Below are positions 47,101-55,062 of a stretch of DNA of 64,000 bases, in pieces. Under the pieces are notes generated by a model. It saw only the letters and a list, made by a program, of their open reading frames with translations, was not told where the DNA came from and did not search any database. Position 1 is the stretch's first letter, and each line of letters begins with the position of its first letter. The stretch is taken from assembly GCF_000718095.1 (NCBI RefSeq), contig NZ_JOEI01000018.1, positions 1 to 64,000 of the forward strand. Direction: 5' to 3'. A program made the position numbers and the translations under genes. The stretch comes from Streptomyces scopuliridis RB72 (GTDB lineage Bacteria > Actinomycetota > Actinomycetes > Streptomycetales > Streptomycetaceae).

Positions 47101-47703
47101 GAGATGCTCGGTCTGTACGTCTCCGACCACCCGCTGTTCGGTATCGAGCATGTCCTGTCCGACAAGTCCGACGCCGCGATCTCCCAGCTGACCGGCGGTG
47201 AGCACGCGGACGGCGCGGTGGTCACCATCGGCGGCATCATCTCCGGTCTCCAGCGGAAGATGACCAAGCAGGGCAACGCGTGGGCGATCGCGACGGTCGA
47301 GGATCTGGCCGGCTCCATCGAGTGCATGTTCTTCCCCGCGACGTATCAGCTGGTCTCCACGCAACTGGTCGAGGACACCGTCGTCTTCGTCAAGGGCCGG
47401 CTCGACAAGCGCGAGGACATCCCCCGCCTCGTCGCCATGGAGCTGCAGGTCCCCGACGTGTCGTCGGCGGGCACCGACGCTCCTGTCACCATCACGATCC
47501 CGACGGTGAAGCTCACCCCGCCGATGGTCAGCAGGCTCGGTGAGATCCTCAGCCACCACCGGGGCAACTCCGAGGTCAGGATCAAGCTCCAGGGCGCCAG
47601 GAAGACCACGGTGCTCCGGCTCGACCGGCACCGCGTCCAGCCCGATCCGGCGCTCTTCGGCGACCTGAAGGTCCTGCTGGGCCCGTCCTGCCTGGCTGGA
47701 TAG
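44164..47703 (+). CDS. dnaE: DNA polymerase III alpha subunit
   Basis: The 1179-aa protein is the main replicative polymerase. It begins with the PHP domain (FTHLHVHTQYSLLDGAARL, MTDHGNLHGAYDF), continues with the C-family polymerase core whose catalytic aspartates lie in MPDVDIDFDERRRGEVI, the fingers region (YRPGPMGMNSHTNYAERK, GLIVYQEQVQKAAQI), a helix-hairpin-helix region and a C-terminal OB fold (VVTIGGIISGLQRKMTKQG). Length matches actinobacterial DnaE1. GTG 44164 has GGAGG upstream. Confidence 0.97.
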   Translation: MTKPPFTHLHVHTQYSLLDGAARLGDMFNACKEMGMSHIAMTDHGNLHGAYDFFHQAKKAGVTPIIGIEAYVAPESRRLKRKVQWGQPHQKRDDVSGSGGYTHKTIWAANRTGLHNLFRLSSDAYKEGWLQKWPRMDKETIAKWSEGLIASTGCPSGELQTRLRLGQFDEALKAASEYQDIFGKDRYFLELMDHGIEIERRVRDGLLEVGKKLGIPPLVTNDSHYTYANEATAHDALLCIQTGKNLSDPDRFRFDGTGYYLKSTDEMYAVDLSDAWQEGCANTRLVAEQIDTEGWFQERNLMPKFEVPEGFTEVSWFREETMRGMARRFPNGIPEDRMRQVEYEMGIIIDMGFPGYFLVVADFIMWAKNNGIAVGPGRGSAAGSIVSYAMGITDLDPIEHGLIFERFLNPERISMPDVDIDFDERRRGEVIRYVTEKYGADKVAMIGTYGKIKAKNAIKDSARVLGYPYAMGDRLTKAMPADVLGKGIDLNGITDPKHPRYGEAGEIRGMYENEPDVKKVIDTAKGVEGLVRQMGVHAAGVIMSSETITDHVPVWVRHTDGVTITQWDYPQCESLGLLKMDFLGLRNLTIMDDAVKMVKSNKGVDLDLLSLPLDDPKTYELLCRGDTLGVFQFDGGPMRSLLRQMQPDNFEDISAVSALYRPGPMGMNSHTNYAERKNARQEITPIHPELEEPLKEVLGLTYGLIVYQEQVQKAAQIVAGYSLGEADILRRVMGKKKADELAKNFVLFEAGAKKNGFSDEAIKALWDVLVPFAGYAFNKAHSSAYGLVTYWTAYLKANYPAEYMAALLTSVKDDKDKSAVYLNECRRMGIKVLPPNVNESLSNFAAQGDDVILFGLTAVRNVGQNVVDSIIRSRKAKGKYATFPDFLDKVEAVVCNKRTVESLIKAGAFDEMGHTRKGLVAHHEPMIDNVVQVKRKEAEGQFDLFGGMGEEETSEPGFGLDVEFSDIEWDKSYLLAQEREMLGLYVSDHPLFGIEHVLSDKSDAAISQLTGGEHADGAVVTIGGIISGLQRKMTKQGNAWAIATVEDLAGSIECMFFPATYQLVSTQLVEDTVVFVKGRLDKREDIPRLVAMELQVPDVSSAGTDAPVTITIPTVKLTPPMVSRLGEILSHHRGNSEVRIKLQGARKTTVLRLDRHRVQPDPALFGDLKVLLGPSCLAG

Positions 47704-47727
47704 CCCTGCCTCGGTGAGGCGGACGCA

Positions 47728-47764
47728 TATGAGGGGCACCCCAGCACGTGGGATGCCCCTCATA
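47728..47764. terminator. Hairpin between convergent dnaE and a small gene
   Basis: Arms 47728-47743 and 47749-47764 form a 16-bp stem with one A-C mismatch and a 5-base loop. It begins 25 bases after the dnaE stop and ends 25 bases beyond the stop of the 59-aa minus-strand gene, so it serves both. Confidence 0.85.
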
Positions 47765-47789
47765 CGGTTACGGACGGCGGGTGGTGGGG

Positions 47790-47969
47790 TCAGTTGTGGC
47801 CGAAACGCTTCTGCTTGCCCTTGTGGGCTACATCCGTCGGCGTGATCCTTGACTGCACCTGCTCTGACCGGTCCTCCATCGACGAGGACTTCGACTCTTC
47901 GGTGCCACGCTCGGCGTCCGAGCGGGCGTGCTGCCTGTTGCTGCGATCCCGGTTCTTGTGCTTGGCCAT
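47790..47969 (-). CDS. Small basic hydrophilic protein, 59 aa
   Basis: An ATG at 47969 with GGAGG seven bases upstream opens a 59-codon frame starting MAKHKNRDRSNRQHARSD and ending KGKQKRFGHN. It is rich in Lys, Arg, Ser and Glu, has no cysteine or membrane segment, and is probably disordered. The good ribosome site, codon bias typical of high-GC genes and the terminator behind it support a real gene. I do not recognise a function; small nucleic-acid-binding or stress proteins look like this. Confidence 0.75.
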   Translation of the reverse strand: MAKHKNRDRSNRQHARSDAERGTEESKSSSMEDRSEQVQSRITPTDVAHKGKQKRFGHN

Positions 47970-48222
47970 GGTGCTGCCTCCTGCCGGGGGTTTGGATGCC
48001 AGGCCGCGTCAAGCCTCACATACACCGCCAATCGGCGCATTTTGGATCATTGCCGTGTGTAGTGGTCCCTCGTCAGGGGCCTGATCGGTTCTGTAGCGCC
48101 GATACGCCACGCCGATGATCGAGTTCCGGACGTTAAGCCTCTTGCCGTCGGGCAGACTCGAAGGAAACCCGCAGTAACTCCCGATCTCACGATCCCGAGG
48201 TTCCCGAAAGAAGGTGGAACAC
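47970..48222. promoter_or_regulatory. Divergent promoter region
   Basis: This 253-base stretch separates the minus-strand 59-aa gene from the NYN-domain gene and must hold both promoters. GAAGGTGG near 48211-48217 is the likely ribosome site of the NYN gene. I see no clear consensus promoter or operator. Confidence 0.35.
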
Positions 48223-49527
48223 GTGGACCGCTGCGTCGTCCTGGTGGACGCCGGCTATCTGCTGGGCGCCGCCGCGAGTCTCCTCGCCGGAGAACCGGCC
48301 CGTTCCCGCATCACCGTCGACCACGCCGCCCTCATCCAGGGCCTGCGCGAACGGGCCGAGGCCGATACGGAACAGCCGCTGCTCCGTATCTACTGGTTCG
48401 ACGGTGCCCCCGATCGGGTCCCGCAACCCGAGCACCGCCGGCTGCGGGTCATGCCGCGCGTCACCGTCCGGCTCGGCGCCCTCACCCGCAGCGACGGGCG
48501 CTGGGCACAGAAGGGCGTGGACGCGGCGATGCACGCGGAGCTGACCGAGCTGGCCAGAAATCGCGCCTGCTCGGACGTGGTGCTGGTGACCGGGGACGGG
48601 GATCTGCTGCCCGGCCTGATGTCCGCGAAGGAGCATGGCGTCGCGGTCCATCTCTGGGCCGTGCAGGCCGCCGACGGCGACTACAACCAGTCCGAGGACC
48701 TGGTCGCCGAGGCCGATGAGCGGCGGGTGCTCGACCGGGCCTGGATCACCAAGGCGGTACGGGCCAAGGACCTGGGCGGCGTTTGCGCGCCACCGCCGGC
48801 ACCGCGGCCCGAGATCGCGGCGATTCTCTCGGCGCCGCTGCCGGAGTCGGCGCTGGCCGCGTCTGCGGAGCGGGCGGCGGAGGCGGAGGCGGCGGGCAGC
48901 GCCGCGGCTGCCGCCGCGGGTGCCGGGCGCAACGGCTCGTCGCCCGCGCCCGCCCCCGCGGGGCCCGGCGCGGAGCCCCCGTCCGCCACGGGCAGCAAGG
49001 GCGTCCCGACGCCCAAGGACCTGGCGGGCCTGCGCGGCCCCGGCGCCCCGACGCCGGGTCCGTCGGGGCAGCAGTCCGGACAGCAGTCCGCACAGCATCC
49101 GGCGGGGGCGACGCTGCGGTGGTCCTCCGACAAGGGGTGGATCGAGCGACCGGGCAGCGGCACGGCGGGCGAGCCGCCGGAGACGGCCTCGCTGCCGACC
49201 CTGGCCCAGCTGACCAGCGCGGAGCAGCGCTGGGCGGACCGGGAGGAGGACATCACCACGGTGGGGGGCGATCCCTTCGAGGTGGGGCAGGTGTTCGCGC
49301 GGCGGTGGATGGAGCGGCTGCCGGAGGCGGGGCATGTGCAGAAGCTGTCCGTGATGTATCCGCGGGTGCCGCACCGTATTGACGGGGAACTGCTGCGGTA
49401 TGCGGCGCGGTTCGGTCTGCTGGCGCATAAGGACGACCAGATCGATGAGCATGACCGGTATGCGATTCGGGCGGGGTTCTGGCGGGAGATCGATGTGCGA
49501 GCGGCGGCGGATACGGCTTCGCCGTAG
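48223..49527 (+). CDS. NYN-domain (PIN-like) putative ribonuclease
   Basis: The 434-aa protein starts with a NYN domain (residues about 1-165): VVLVDAGYLLG with the first acidic residue, KGVDAAMHAELTELA, and VVLVTGDGDLLPGLMSAKEHG, giving the Asp set of a PIN-like metal-dependent nuclease (LabA/DUF88 type). A Pro/Ala/Gly-rich linker (about 190-310) joins a C-terminal helical domain (LTSAEQRWADREEDITT to FWREIDV). GTG 48223 is chosen for its ribosome site; GTG 48214 is possible. RNA substrate unknown. Confidence 0.85.
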   Translation: MDRCVVLVDAGYLLGAAASLLAGEPARSRITVDHAALIQGLRERAEADTEQPLLRIYWFDGAPDRVPQPEHRRLRVMPRVTVRLGALTRSDGRWAQKGVDAAMHAELTELARNRACSDVVLVTGDGDLLPGLMSAKEHGVAVHLWAVQAADGDYNQSEDLVAEADERRVLDRAWITKAVRAKDLGGVCAPPPAPRPEIAAILSAPLPESALAASAERAAEAEAAGSAAAAAAGAGRNGSSPAPAPAGPGAEPPSATGSKGVPTPKDLAGLRGPGAPTPGPSGQQSGQQSAQHPAGATLRWSSDKGWIERPGSGTAGEPPETASLPTLAQLTSAEQRWADREEDITTVGGDPFEVGQVFARRWMERLPEAGHVQKLSVMYPRVPHRIDGELLRYAARFGLLAHKDDQIDEHDRYAIRAGFWREIDVRAAADTASP

Positions 49528-49555
49528 GTTGCGGGTTGCGGTTGCGGCTGCCTGG

Positions 49556-49901
49556 GCCGGGGGCCGGAGCCTCCGGAGGTACATGTCCGGACGGCATGAT
49601 TTACGGCGCGCAGCTGCCCACAGTCGGAAGACGGGCGTTCGCGCGCCACAAATCACGCTTTAGTGTCCGGACACGCACCTCCTACGACCCCGGCCCCCTC
49701 CCGCCGGTGGGTCGGCCCGATCGCCGCCCCGGTGGGGGTGAGGGGGTGGGTGCAACCCGGTGGTCCCCCAACCCGCCTCCCCTTGCTGGGGGTTGGGGCG
49801 GGTGCGGAGGTGCGTGTCCGGACGTAAAGCGTCGCAGCTCGCGCGAAGCGCGGTGAGGAAAGCAGTCCGGACACGGACCTCCGGAGGCCCCGGCCCCCGG
49901 C
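49556..49901. repeat. 346-bp element with 37-bp terminal inverted repeats
   Basis: The ends 49556-49592 and 49865-49901 are inverted repeats matching at 34 of 37 positions. Inside, the inner 18 bases of these ends (GGAGGTnCnTGTCCGGAC) recur inverted at 49665-49682 and direct at 49806-49823, so four copies alternate in orientation. The first pair (49575-49682) can fold into a long imperfect hairpin that also uses GATTTACGGCGCGC and its near-complement; the second (49806-49882) is a shorter one. The element fills the 510-base gap between the NYN gene and the ABC genes. It looks like a non-autonomous mobile or structured element. No transposase and no obvious target duplication are seen. Confidence 0.7.
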
Positions 49902-50037
49902 ACCACAACGCACCCGCACAAGAAAACCGGCCCGGACACCCGCACCCGCACCCGCACTCGGAAACCGGCCCTGGCCAAAGACGACCCCCACCCCCGCCGG
50001 AACCGTCCCGTACCGCCACAACGTAAGGTCCTTGCTC

Positions 50038-51018
50038 GTGAGTACGGTGTGCGTGGTGCGCGACTTGGTCAAGACGTACCCCGCCGCGCGCGGCAGGCGT
50101 GGCGTCCCCGGGACGTCCGCGGTGCGGGCCACCGATGGGGTTTCGCTCGATGTGCGGCGCGGTGAGATCTTCGGGCTTCTCGGGCCCAACGGCGCCGGCA
50201 AGTCCACGCTCGTACGCCAGCTCACCGGCCTGATGCGGCCCGACTCCGGTGACGTCGAGGTCCTCGGGCACGATCTGGTGCGGCATCCCGAGCGCGCCTC
50301 CCGGCTCATCGGGTATCTCGGCCAGGAGTCGACCGCGCTGGACGAGCTGACCGTCGCGCTCGCGGCGGAGACCACCGGCCGGCTGCGCGGGCTGTCGCTG
50401 CGGGTGGCGCGGGCCGAGCGGGACGATGTGCTGGCGGAGTTGGGGCTCACCGAGATCGCCGGGCGGCCCCTGAAGAAGCTGTCGGGAGGTCAGCGGCGGC
50501 TGGCCTGTTTCGCCGCCGCGCTGGTGGGGGAGCGGCCCGTGCTGGTTCTGGATGAGCCGACCACCGGTATGGATCCTGTCGCGCGGCGCGCGGTGTGGGC
50601 GGCCGTGGACCGGCGGCGGGCCGAGCACGGCGTGACCGTACTGCTCGTCACGCATAACGTCATCGAGGCCGAGACCGTGCTCGACCGGGTCGCCGTGCTG
50701 GAGCGGGGCAGGGTCATCGCCTGCGACACCCCGTCCGGGCTCAAGGAAGAGGTCGCCGGTGAGGTGCGGGTGGAGCTCGTGTGGCGCGAGCGCGCGCCGC
50801 TCGATGTTCCCGAGGTCGCGGCGCTGCGCGATTCGGCGCAGGAGTCGGGGCGCCGCTGGGTGCTGCGGCTCGCACCGGACGAGGCGCGCGCGGCGGTCGC
50901 CGCGGTGACCGGCGGCGCGGCCTTCGCGGCGCTGGACGATTTCACGCTGGCGACGCCGAGTCTGGAAGATGTCTATCTGGCGCTCGGCGGCCGGGCGAAG
51001 GGGCTGGTCAAGGCGTGA
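50038..51018 (+). CDS. ABC transporter ATP-binding protein (ABC-2 exporter type)
   Basis: The 326-aa protein has a complete ATPase: Walker A GLLGPNGAGKSTLVRQL, signature KKLSGGQRRLACFAAAL, Walker B PVLVLDEPTTGMDP and switch histidine LLVTHNVIEAE, in DrrA/CcmA order. An extra C-terminal domain (about 230-326) follows. GTG 50038 is used with AAGG upstream. The stop overlaps the permease gene by 4 bases. The pair probably exports a small hydrophobic compound or lipid; substrate unknown. Confidence 0.92.
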   Translation: MSTVCVVRDLVKTYPAARGRRGVPGTSAVRATDGVSLDVRRGEIFGLLGPNGAGKSTLVRQLTGLMRPDSGDVEVLGHDLVRHPERASRLIGYLGQESTALDELTVALAAETTGRLRGLSLRVARAERDDVLAELGLTEIAGRPLKKLSGGQRRLACFAAALVGERPVLVLDEPTTGMDPVARRAVWAAVDRRRAEHGVTVLLVTHNVIEAETVLDRVAVLERGRVIACDTPSGLKEEVAGEVRVELVWRERAPLDVPEVAALRDSAQESGRRWVLRLAPDEARAAVAAVTGGAAFAALDDFTLATPSLEDVYLALGGRAKGLVKA

Positions 51019-51914
51019 GCAGCCGTTTCGCGAGCGACGCACGTACGTACGCCCGTACCGAACAGGAGCAGCACCAGGTGAGCATCGTGCCTGCGGAGGC
51101 CGTGTCCGGGAGAGTCAGCACGGCGGCGGAGACCGTGAACGAGCCGGCGGACGGCGCGCCCGCGCCGCTCGCGCCCCGGGCGCGGCTGCTGCCCTCGCTC
51201 GCGGCCGTGTACCGCGCCCAGCTGTCCCGGGCCCGGGTCGCGCGGATCCCGCTGCTTTTCGTGGCGACGTTCCAGTCGGTCGGGATCATGATCCTGATGC
51301 GGGGCGTGGTGGACGGGGGCGACGAGGCGCGTGCGGTGGTCGCCGGGTCGAGTGTGCTCGTCGTCGCGTTCGTGGCGCTCAATCTGCTCGCCCAGTACTT
51401 CGGTCAGCTCCGTGCGAGCGGTGGGCTCGACCACTACGCCACCCTGCCCGTGCCGCCCGCGGCGGTGGTGCTCGGCGCGGCGGGTGCCTATGCCTCGTTC
51501 ACGGTGCCAGGCACCGCGGTCACGGCCGTCGCCGGCAGTGTCCTCTTTCAGCTGCCGCTCACCCATCTCTGGGTGCTGGTCGCGGTGATTCCGCTGTCGG
51601 GCGCGGCGCTCGCCGGTCTGGGCGCGGCGCTCGGACTGCTCGCGCCCCGTCAGGAGCTGGCGACGCTGCTGGGCCAGCTGGGCATGTCGGCGGCGCTGCT
51701 GCTGGGTGTGCTGCCCGCGGACCGGCTGCCGGGACCGATCGGGTACGCGCGTGATCTGCTGCCCTCCACGTACGGGGTGGAGGCTCTTGCCCGTACGTTC
51801 GACGCCCGTCCCGACTGGCCGGTGGTCGCTTTCGACCTGGCGGTGTGCGCGGCCGTCGGTGTGTGCTCGCTGGCCGTGGCGACCTGGGCGTACCGGAGGG
51901 CGGCGGTCCGATGA
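51015..51914 (+). CDS. ABC-2-type transporter permease
   Basis: The 299-aa protein has a hydrophilic N-terminus of about 70 residues and six membrane segments (from about 75 to 295), with the ABC-2 layout and a loop LPSTYGVEALARTFD before the last segment. GTG 51015 overlaps the stop of the ATPase gene; GTG 51078 has a better ribosome site (AGGAG) and would shorten the product by 21 residues. It pairs with the ATPase encoded upstream. Confidence 0.87.
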   Translation: MSSRFASDARTYARTEQEQHQVSIVPAEAVSGRVSTAAETVNEPADGAPAPLAPRARLLPSLAAVYRAQLSRARVARIPLLFVATFQSVGIMILMRGVVDGGDEARAVVAGSSVLVVAFVALNLLAQYFGQLRASGGLDHYATLPVPPAAVVLGAAGAYASFTVPGTAVTAVAGSVLFQLPLTHLWVLVAVIPLSGAALAGLGAALGLLAPRQELATLLGQLGMSAALLLGVLPADRLPGPIGYARDLLPSTYGVEALARTFDARPDWPVVAFDLAVCAAVGVCSLAVATWAYRRAAVR

Positions 51915-51948
51915 GGCACCCCTTGGCCGGGACTGGCACGATGGCACA

Positions 51949-52614
51949 GTGACCGCACCCTTGACGCCGCCCCATCAACCGCCGCACGACGATCCCTGGC
52001 AGACACCGCCGGCCGGGGGATCGCCCTATCCCGGGGCCGAAGCGGAGAAGGGGCCCGATATGAGGACCGAACTGCGCCAGGCCGTCGTGGTGATGGTGGC
52101 GGTCGCGGTCCTGGGGGTGGCGCTCGGGCTGCTGTGGCTGTGGCTGTCGCCTCGTGTCCCGTTGATCTCGGACGAGACGGCGGTCTTCCTCAAGGACACC
52201 GAGGGCGAGGAGGCGATCGCGGCTGACGGTACGTTCATGCTGCTGGCGCTCGCCTTCGGGCTGGTCAGCGCGGTGCTGGTGTTCGTCTTCCGCAGGCGTG
52301 GCGGTATCCCGCTGGTGGTGGGCCTGGCGCTGGGCGGACTGCTGGGCGCGGTGGTGGCCTGGCGGGTCGGCGTCTGGTTCGGCCCTACGTCGGACGTGGT
52401 GGCGCATGCCAGGGCGGTCGGCAAGGGCGTCACGTTCGACGCGCCGCTCGCACTGAACGCGAAGGGCGGGCTGCTGGCGTGGCCGATCGCGGCGATGGTG
52501 GTCCATCTGCGGAGTCGCCCAAGTACGTCCAGTACGAGGGCGATCCTCCGCCTTGCGATGCACGGCACCAGACGCCGCGGGCTGATCCACGAAGATCGAC
52601 CGGACAGGCCCTAG
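51949..52614 (+). CDS. DUF2567 membrane protein, possibly frameshifted at its end
   Basis: The 221-aa protein has a Pro-rich N-terminus and four membrane segments, with LWLWLSPRVPLISDETAVFLKDTEGEEAIAADGTF between the first two and WFGPTSDVVAHARAVG later, the DUF2567 pattern. After the fourth segment the sequence turns into a Ser/Arg-rich tail. In another forward frame the DNA from 52515 reads PKYVQYEGDPP, which looks more protein-like, so a frameshift near 52510 is possible. It ends 6 bases from the convergent ybaK-type gene. Function unknown. Confidence 0.75.
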   Translation: MTAPLTPPHQPPHDDPWQTPPAGGSPYPGAEAEKGPDMRTELRQAVVVMVAVAVLGVALGLLWLWLSPRVPLISDETAVFLKDTEGEEAIAADGTFMLLALAFGLVSAVLVFVFRRRGGIPLVVGLALGGLLGAVVAWRVGVWFGPTSDVVAHARAVGKGVTFDAPLALNAKGGLLAWPIAAMVVHLRSRPSTSSTRAILRLAMHGTRRRGLIHEDRPDRP

Positions 52615-52620
52615 GGGGCG

Positions 52621-53121
52621 TCAGCTCCGGCCGATGGGGGCCATGACCGCCGACGTGAGGGCCGCCAGATCCGCCGGGGACAGCTCGACCTCCAGGCCCC
52701 GGCGGCCCGCCGAGACACAGATCGTCGCATGGGCCTCCGCCGACGCGTCCACTACGGTGCGTAGCCGTTTGCGCTGGCCCAGGGGTGAGATTCCACCGCG
52801 TACATAACCTGTCGTACGTTCCGCGGCCGCCGGGTCCGCCATCGAGGCGCGTTTGCCGCCGACGGCCGCCGCGAGAGCCTTCAGATCGAGCGAACCGGCG
52901 ACCGGCACGACAGCCACGGTCAGTTCGCCGTCGACGTCCGCGACCAGGGTCTTGAAGACCCGGTCGGGAGAGACGCCGAGGGCCTCGGCCGCCTCCTCGC
53001 CGTACGAGGGCGACGCAGGGTCGTGCGCGTACGCGTGCAGGGTGTACGGCGTGCCCGCAGCCGTCAGGGCGACCGTCGCGGGGGTGCCTCCGGACTGCTG
53101 CTTCTTGGACTTCTTCGCCAA
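52621..53121 (-). CDS. ybaK: YbaK/EbsC-type aminoacyl-tRNA deacylase
   Basis: The 166-aa protein resembles Cys-tRNA(Pro) deacylases that clear mischarged tRNA. The active-site lysine region VSPDRVFKTLVADV, the GKRASMADPAAAERTTGYVRGGISPLG segment and ICVSAGRRGLEVELSPADL fit the family and length. The start is TTG 53121, beginning with a basic stretch (AKKSKKQQ), with GGAAAG upstream. It lies 31 bases after the LON-domain gene on the same strand. Confidence 0.88.
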   Translation of the reverse strand: MAKKSKKQQSGGTPATVALTAAGTPYTLHAYAHDPASPSYGEEAAEALGVSPDRVFKTLVADVDGELTVAVVPVAGSLDLKALAAAVGGKRASMADPAAAERTTGYVRGGISPLGQRKRLRTVVDASAEAHATICVSAGRRGLEVELSPADLAALTSAVMAPIGRS

Positions 53122-53152
53122 GGCGGTTCTTTCCGGGGTGAGTTGAGGGGTG

Positions 53153-53890
53153 TCAGTTGGGGCTGGGCGGCGTGTGCGTCAGGGTCACGGCGGGCAGCGA
53201 GGGGAGATGGCGGATCACCGCCGTCTCGGCCCGCAGGAGCTTCAGCTCCTCGCGCAGCCGGGCCGCGATGTCCGGGGCCTCCAGCAGCCGCTGCTTGGCC
53301 GGGATGTCGAGTACGGCCGCCGCGGCGACCAGATAGGACACCACCGAGGGCTCGTCGGGCAGTTCGTCGCCGGAGAGCGAGCGCTCACGCGCCCCGGCCA
53401 GCCGCTTCTGGTAGTTCCGGAACGCGCGCAGCACGCCTTCGGCGAGCGTGCCCGCGCCGTCGCCCGTCTCCTCGGGGAGCTCTTCCAGCTCGGCCGTCAG
53501 ATACGGGCCGCTCGCGTCGACCGAGAGCAGCCGGACGCGGGTGGTGCCGGTGGCCACCACCTCGAAGCTGCCGTCGGGGCGCTCGCGGATGGTCGCCGCG
53601 TCGGCGACGCAGCCCACCGGGTGGAAGGATTTCAGGGGGTCGGGGCCGAAGCCGGCGGCGGGCCCACGGTCGGTCAGGGCGGTTCCGTCCGGCATTCCGG
53701 GTGCTGTCGGCGCGACTTCGTGCCCGTCGCGGATGGCGACCACGGCGAAGCGGCGCGGCTCGGACTCATCGGTCTTGAGCAGCTCGCGCATCATCGCGCG
53801 GTAGCGCTCCTCGAAGACGTTCAGAGGCAGGACGAGGCCGGGGAACAGCACCGCGTTCAGCGGGAAGAGAGGGAGGCGTGCGGTGGTCAC
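53153..53890 (-). CDS. LON peptidase substrate-binding domain protein
   Basis: The 245-aa protein is a stand-alone LON N-terminal (LAN) domain: RLPLFPLNAVLFPGLVLPLNVFEERYRAMM at the start, VGCVADAATI and a C-terminal helical part (SVVSYLVAAAAVLDIPAKQRLLEAPD). It has no ATPase or protease domain. Such proteins may bind proteins or peptides; the function is unknown. GTG 53890 lies 5 bases beyond the stop of the upstream gene with no clear ribosome site, so translation is probably coupled. Confidence 0.87.
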   Translation of the reverse strand: MTTARLPLFPLNAVLFPGLVLPLNVFEERYRAMMRELLKTDESEPRRFAVVAIRDGHEVAPTAPGMPDGTALTDRGPAAGFGPDPLKSFHPVGCVADAATIRERPDGSFEVVATGTTRVRLLSVDASGPYLTAELEELPEETGDGAGTLAEGVLRAFRNYQKRLAGARERSLSGDELPDEPSVVSYLVAAAAVLDIPAKQRLLEAPDIAARLREELKLLRAETAVIRHLPSLPAVTLTHTPPSPN

Positions 53891-53895
53891 AACGG

Positions 53896-54924
53896 TCAAG
53901 CGTAGTGGCCGCGGGGCCCTCTCCGTTCTGTCCTGCTCCGCAAAGGCATCGCCGAGGCCACTTGGATCCGTACGGCGTGCCGCGATTCGAGGAACTGACC
54001 CAGCGGATCGTCGGTGAACGAGGTCCACGGGAAGGACGTCGCGTACGGGCCGATCAGCCGGAACTGCTCCAGCGCCTCCTCCCACCGCCCCCGTTCCACC
54101 AGCACGTACGCCAGCAGATTGCGCACCTCGGCCGGCCACGGGTCGCCCGCCCCGTACTCGGCGGAGACCGCGATCGCGAGATCGGCCGCCGCGTCGATCC
54201 GGTCCGCCTGTACGGAGGTGGGCTCGCCGCTCAGCAGCAGCGTGAAGGCGGCGCGCACGGGCAGCGCGCGGACGAGGGAGCCGGGCAGGGCGTCGTGCGC
54301 AGCCTGCTCGGCGAAGTCGAAGCACTCGCGGTGCGAGCCGTACCACTCGGCGGAGAGGTACTGGAGGGCCGCGACATGGCAGCCGTAGTGGTGCGAGGAG
54401 CGGCGTACAGCCCGCTCCCACAGCGACTCGAACGCGGTGTGGGTGGCGTGCGTACCGCGGGCGTGGTCGAGCGCGACCCGCCAGGGCACCGGATCGCGTG
54501 GATCGCCGGCGGCCGCCGCGTCGATCATCGGGCCCGTCTCCCGGAGCCGCTCGGCGCGGGCCGGTGACTCCCAGGCCCTGCGGATGGCCAGCTCGGCCCG
54601 GACGAGCAGCGCGTCGGGATCGCGGGGCGCGGCGCGCAGCCAGGCCGTGAGCCAGCCGTCCCGGCCGTACGCGAACGCGGCCAGCCGCATCACATAGCGG
54701 TCGCGGTTCTCCCACTCGGCGGCCTCGCGCGTCGTCGCGAGCAGCTTCGCCGCGGGCTCGTACTCGCCGAGAGCGGCGGCGACGAGCGCGGGAGCGAGCC
54801 GCTCGTCGGGAGCGTCGAGCAGCACCGCGTCGTCCGGCGGCAGCCCGGCGGCGAGCTGCGGGGTGTGCCGGACCATACGCGCGGTGCTGATCAGGGCGCG
54901 GAGCAATGACATGGTGCGGACCAT
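53896..54924 (-). CDS. Conserved helical-repeat protein of unknown function
   Basis: The 342-aa protein is almost entirely helical, with TPR-like pairs (for example PALVAAALGEYEPAAKLLATTREAAEW and NLLAYVLVERGRWEEALEQFRLIG). No catalytic motif or membrane segment is seen. It is the first gene of a minus-strand unit with the LON-domain and YbaK-type genes. ATG 54924 is used; ATG 54912 is equally possible. A scaffolding or binding role is inferred from the repeats only. Confidence 0.7.
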   Translation of the reverse strand: MVRTMSLLRALISTARMVRHTPQLAAGLPPDDAVLLDAPDERLAPALVAAALGEYEPAAKLLATTREAAEWENRDRYVMRLAAFAYGRDGWLTAWLRAAPRDPDALLVRAELAIRRAWESPARAERLRETGPMIDAAAAGDPRDPVPWRVALDHARGTHATHTAFESLWERAVRRSSHHYGCHVAALQYLSAEWYGSHRECFDFAEQAAHDALPGSLVRALPVRAAFTLLLSGEPTSVQADRIDAAADLAIAVSAEYGAGDPWPAEVRNLLAYVLVERGRWEEALEQFRLIGPYATSFPWTSFTDDPLGQFLESRHAVRIQVASAMPLRSRTERRGPRGHYA

Positions 54925-55021
54925 TGAAAACCGCAGGTCGCGGACGCGCCAGGGGGCGGCTGTGAAGCTTTCGTATCGGGCGAAAAGGTTGTAGCGCCCA
55001 AAGTCAAGGCGAGGTAAAGAA

Positions 55022-55047
55022 ACCCGGGATGCCGATACATCCCGGGT
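55022..55047 (-). terminator. Hairpin with U-rich tail after the beta-helix membrane protein gene
   Basis: Arms 55022-55031 and 55038-55047 pair perfectly over 10 bp around a 6-base loop. On the minus strand the stem is followed by TTTCTTT, making an intrinsic terminator 16 bases after the stop codon of the gene at 55063-56664. Confidence 0.85.
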
Positions 55048-55062
55048 GCCGAGCTCTTACAA

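Noticed and set aside
49653..51042. Long minus-strand frames across the inverted-repeat element and the ABC ATPase gene
   Set aside because: They run through inverted repeats and antisense to a canonical ABC ATPase; composition is Arg/Pro-rich and no ribosome site is present.
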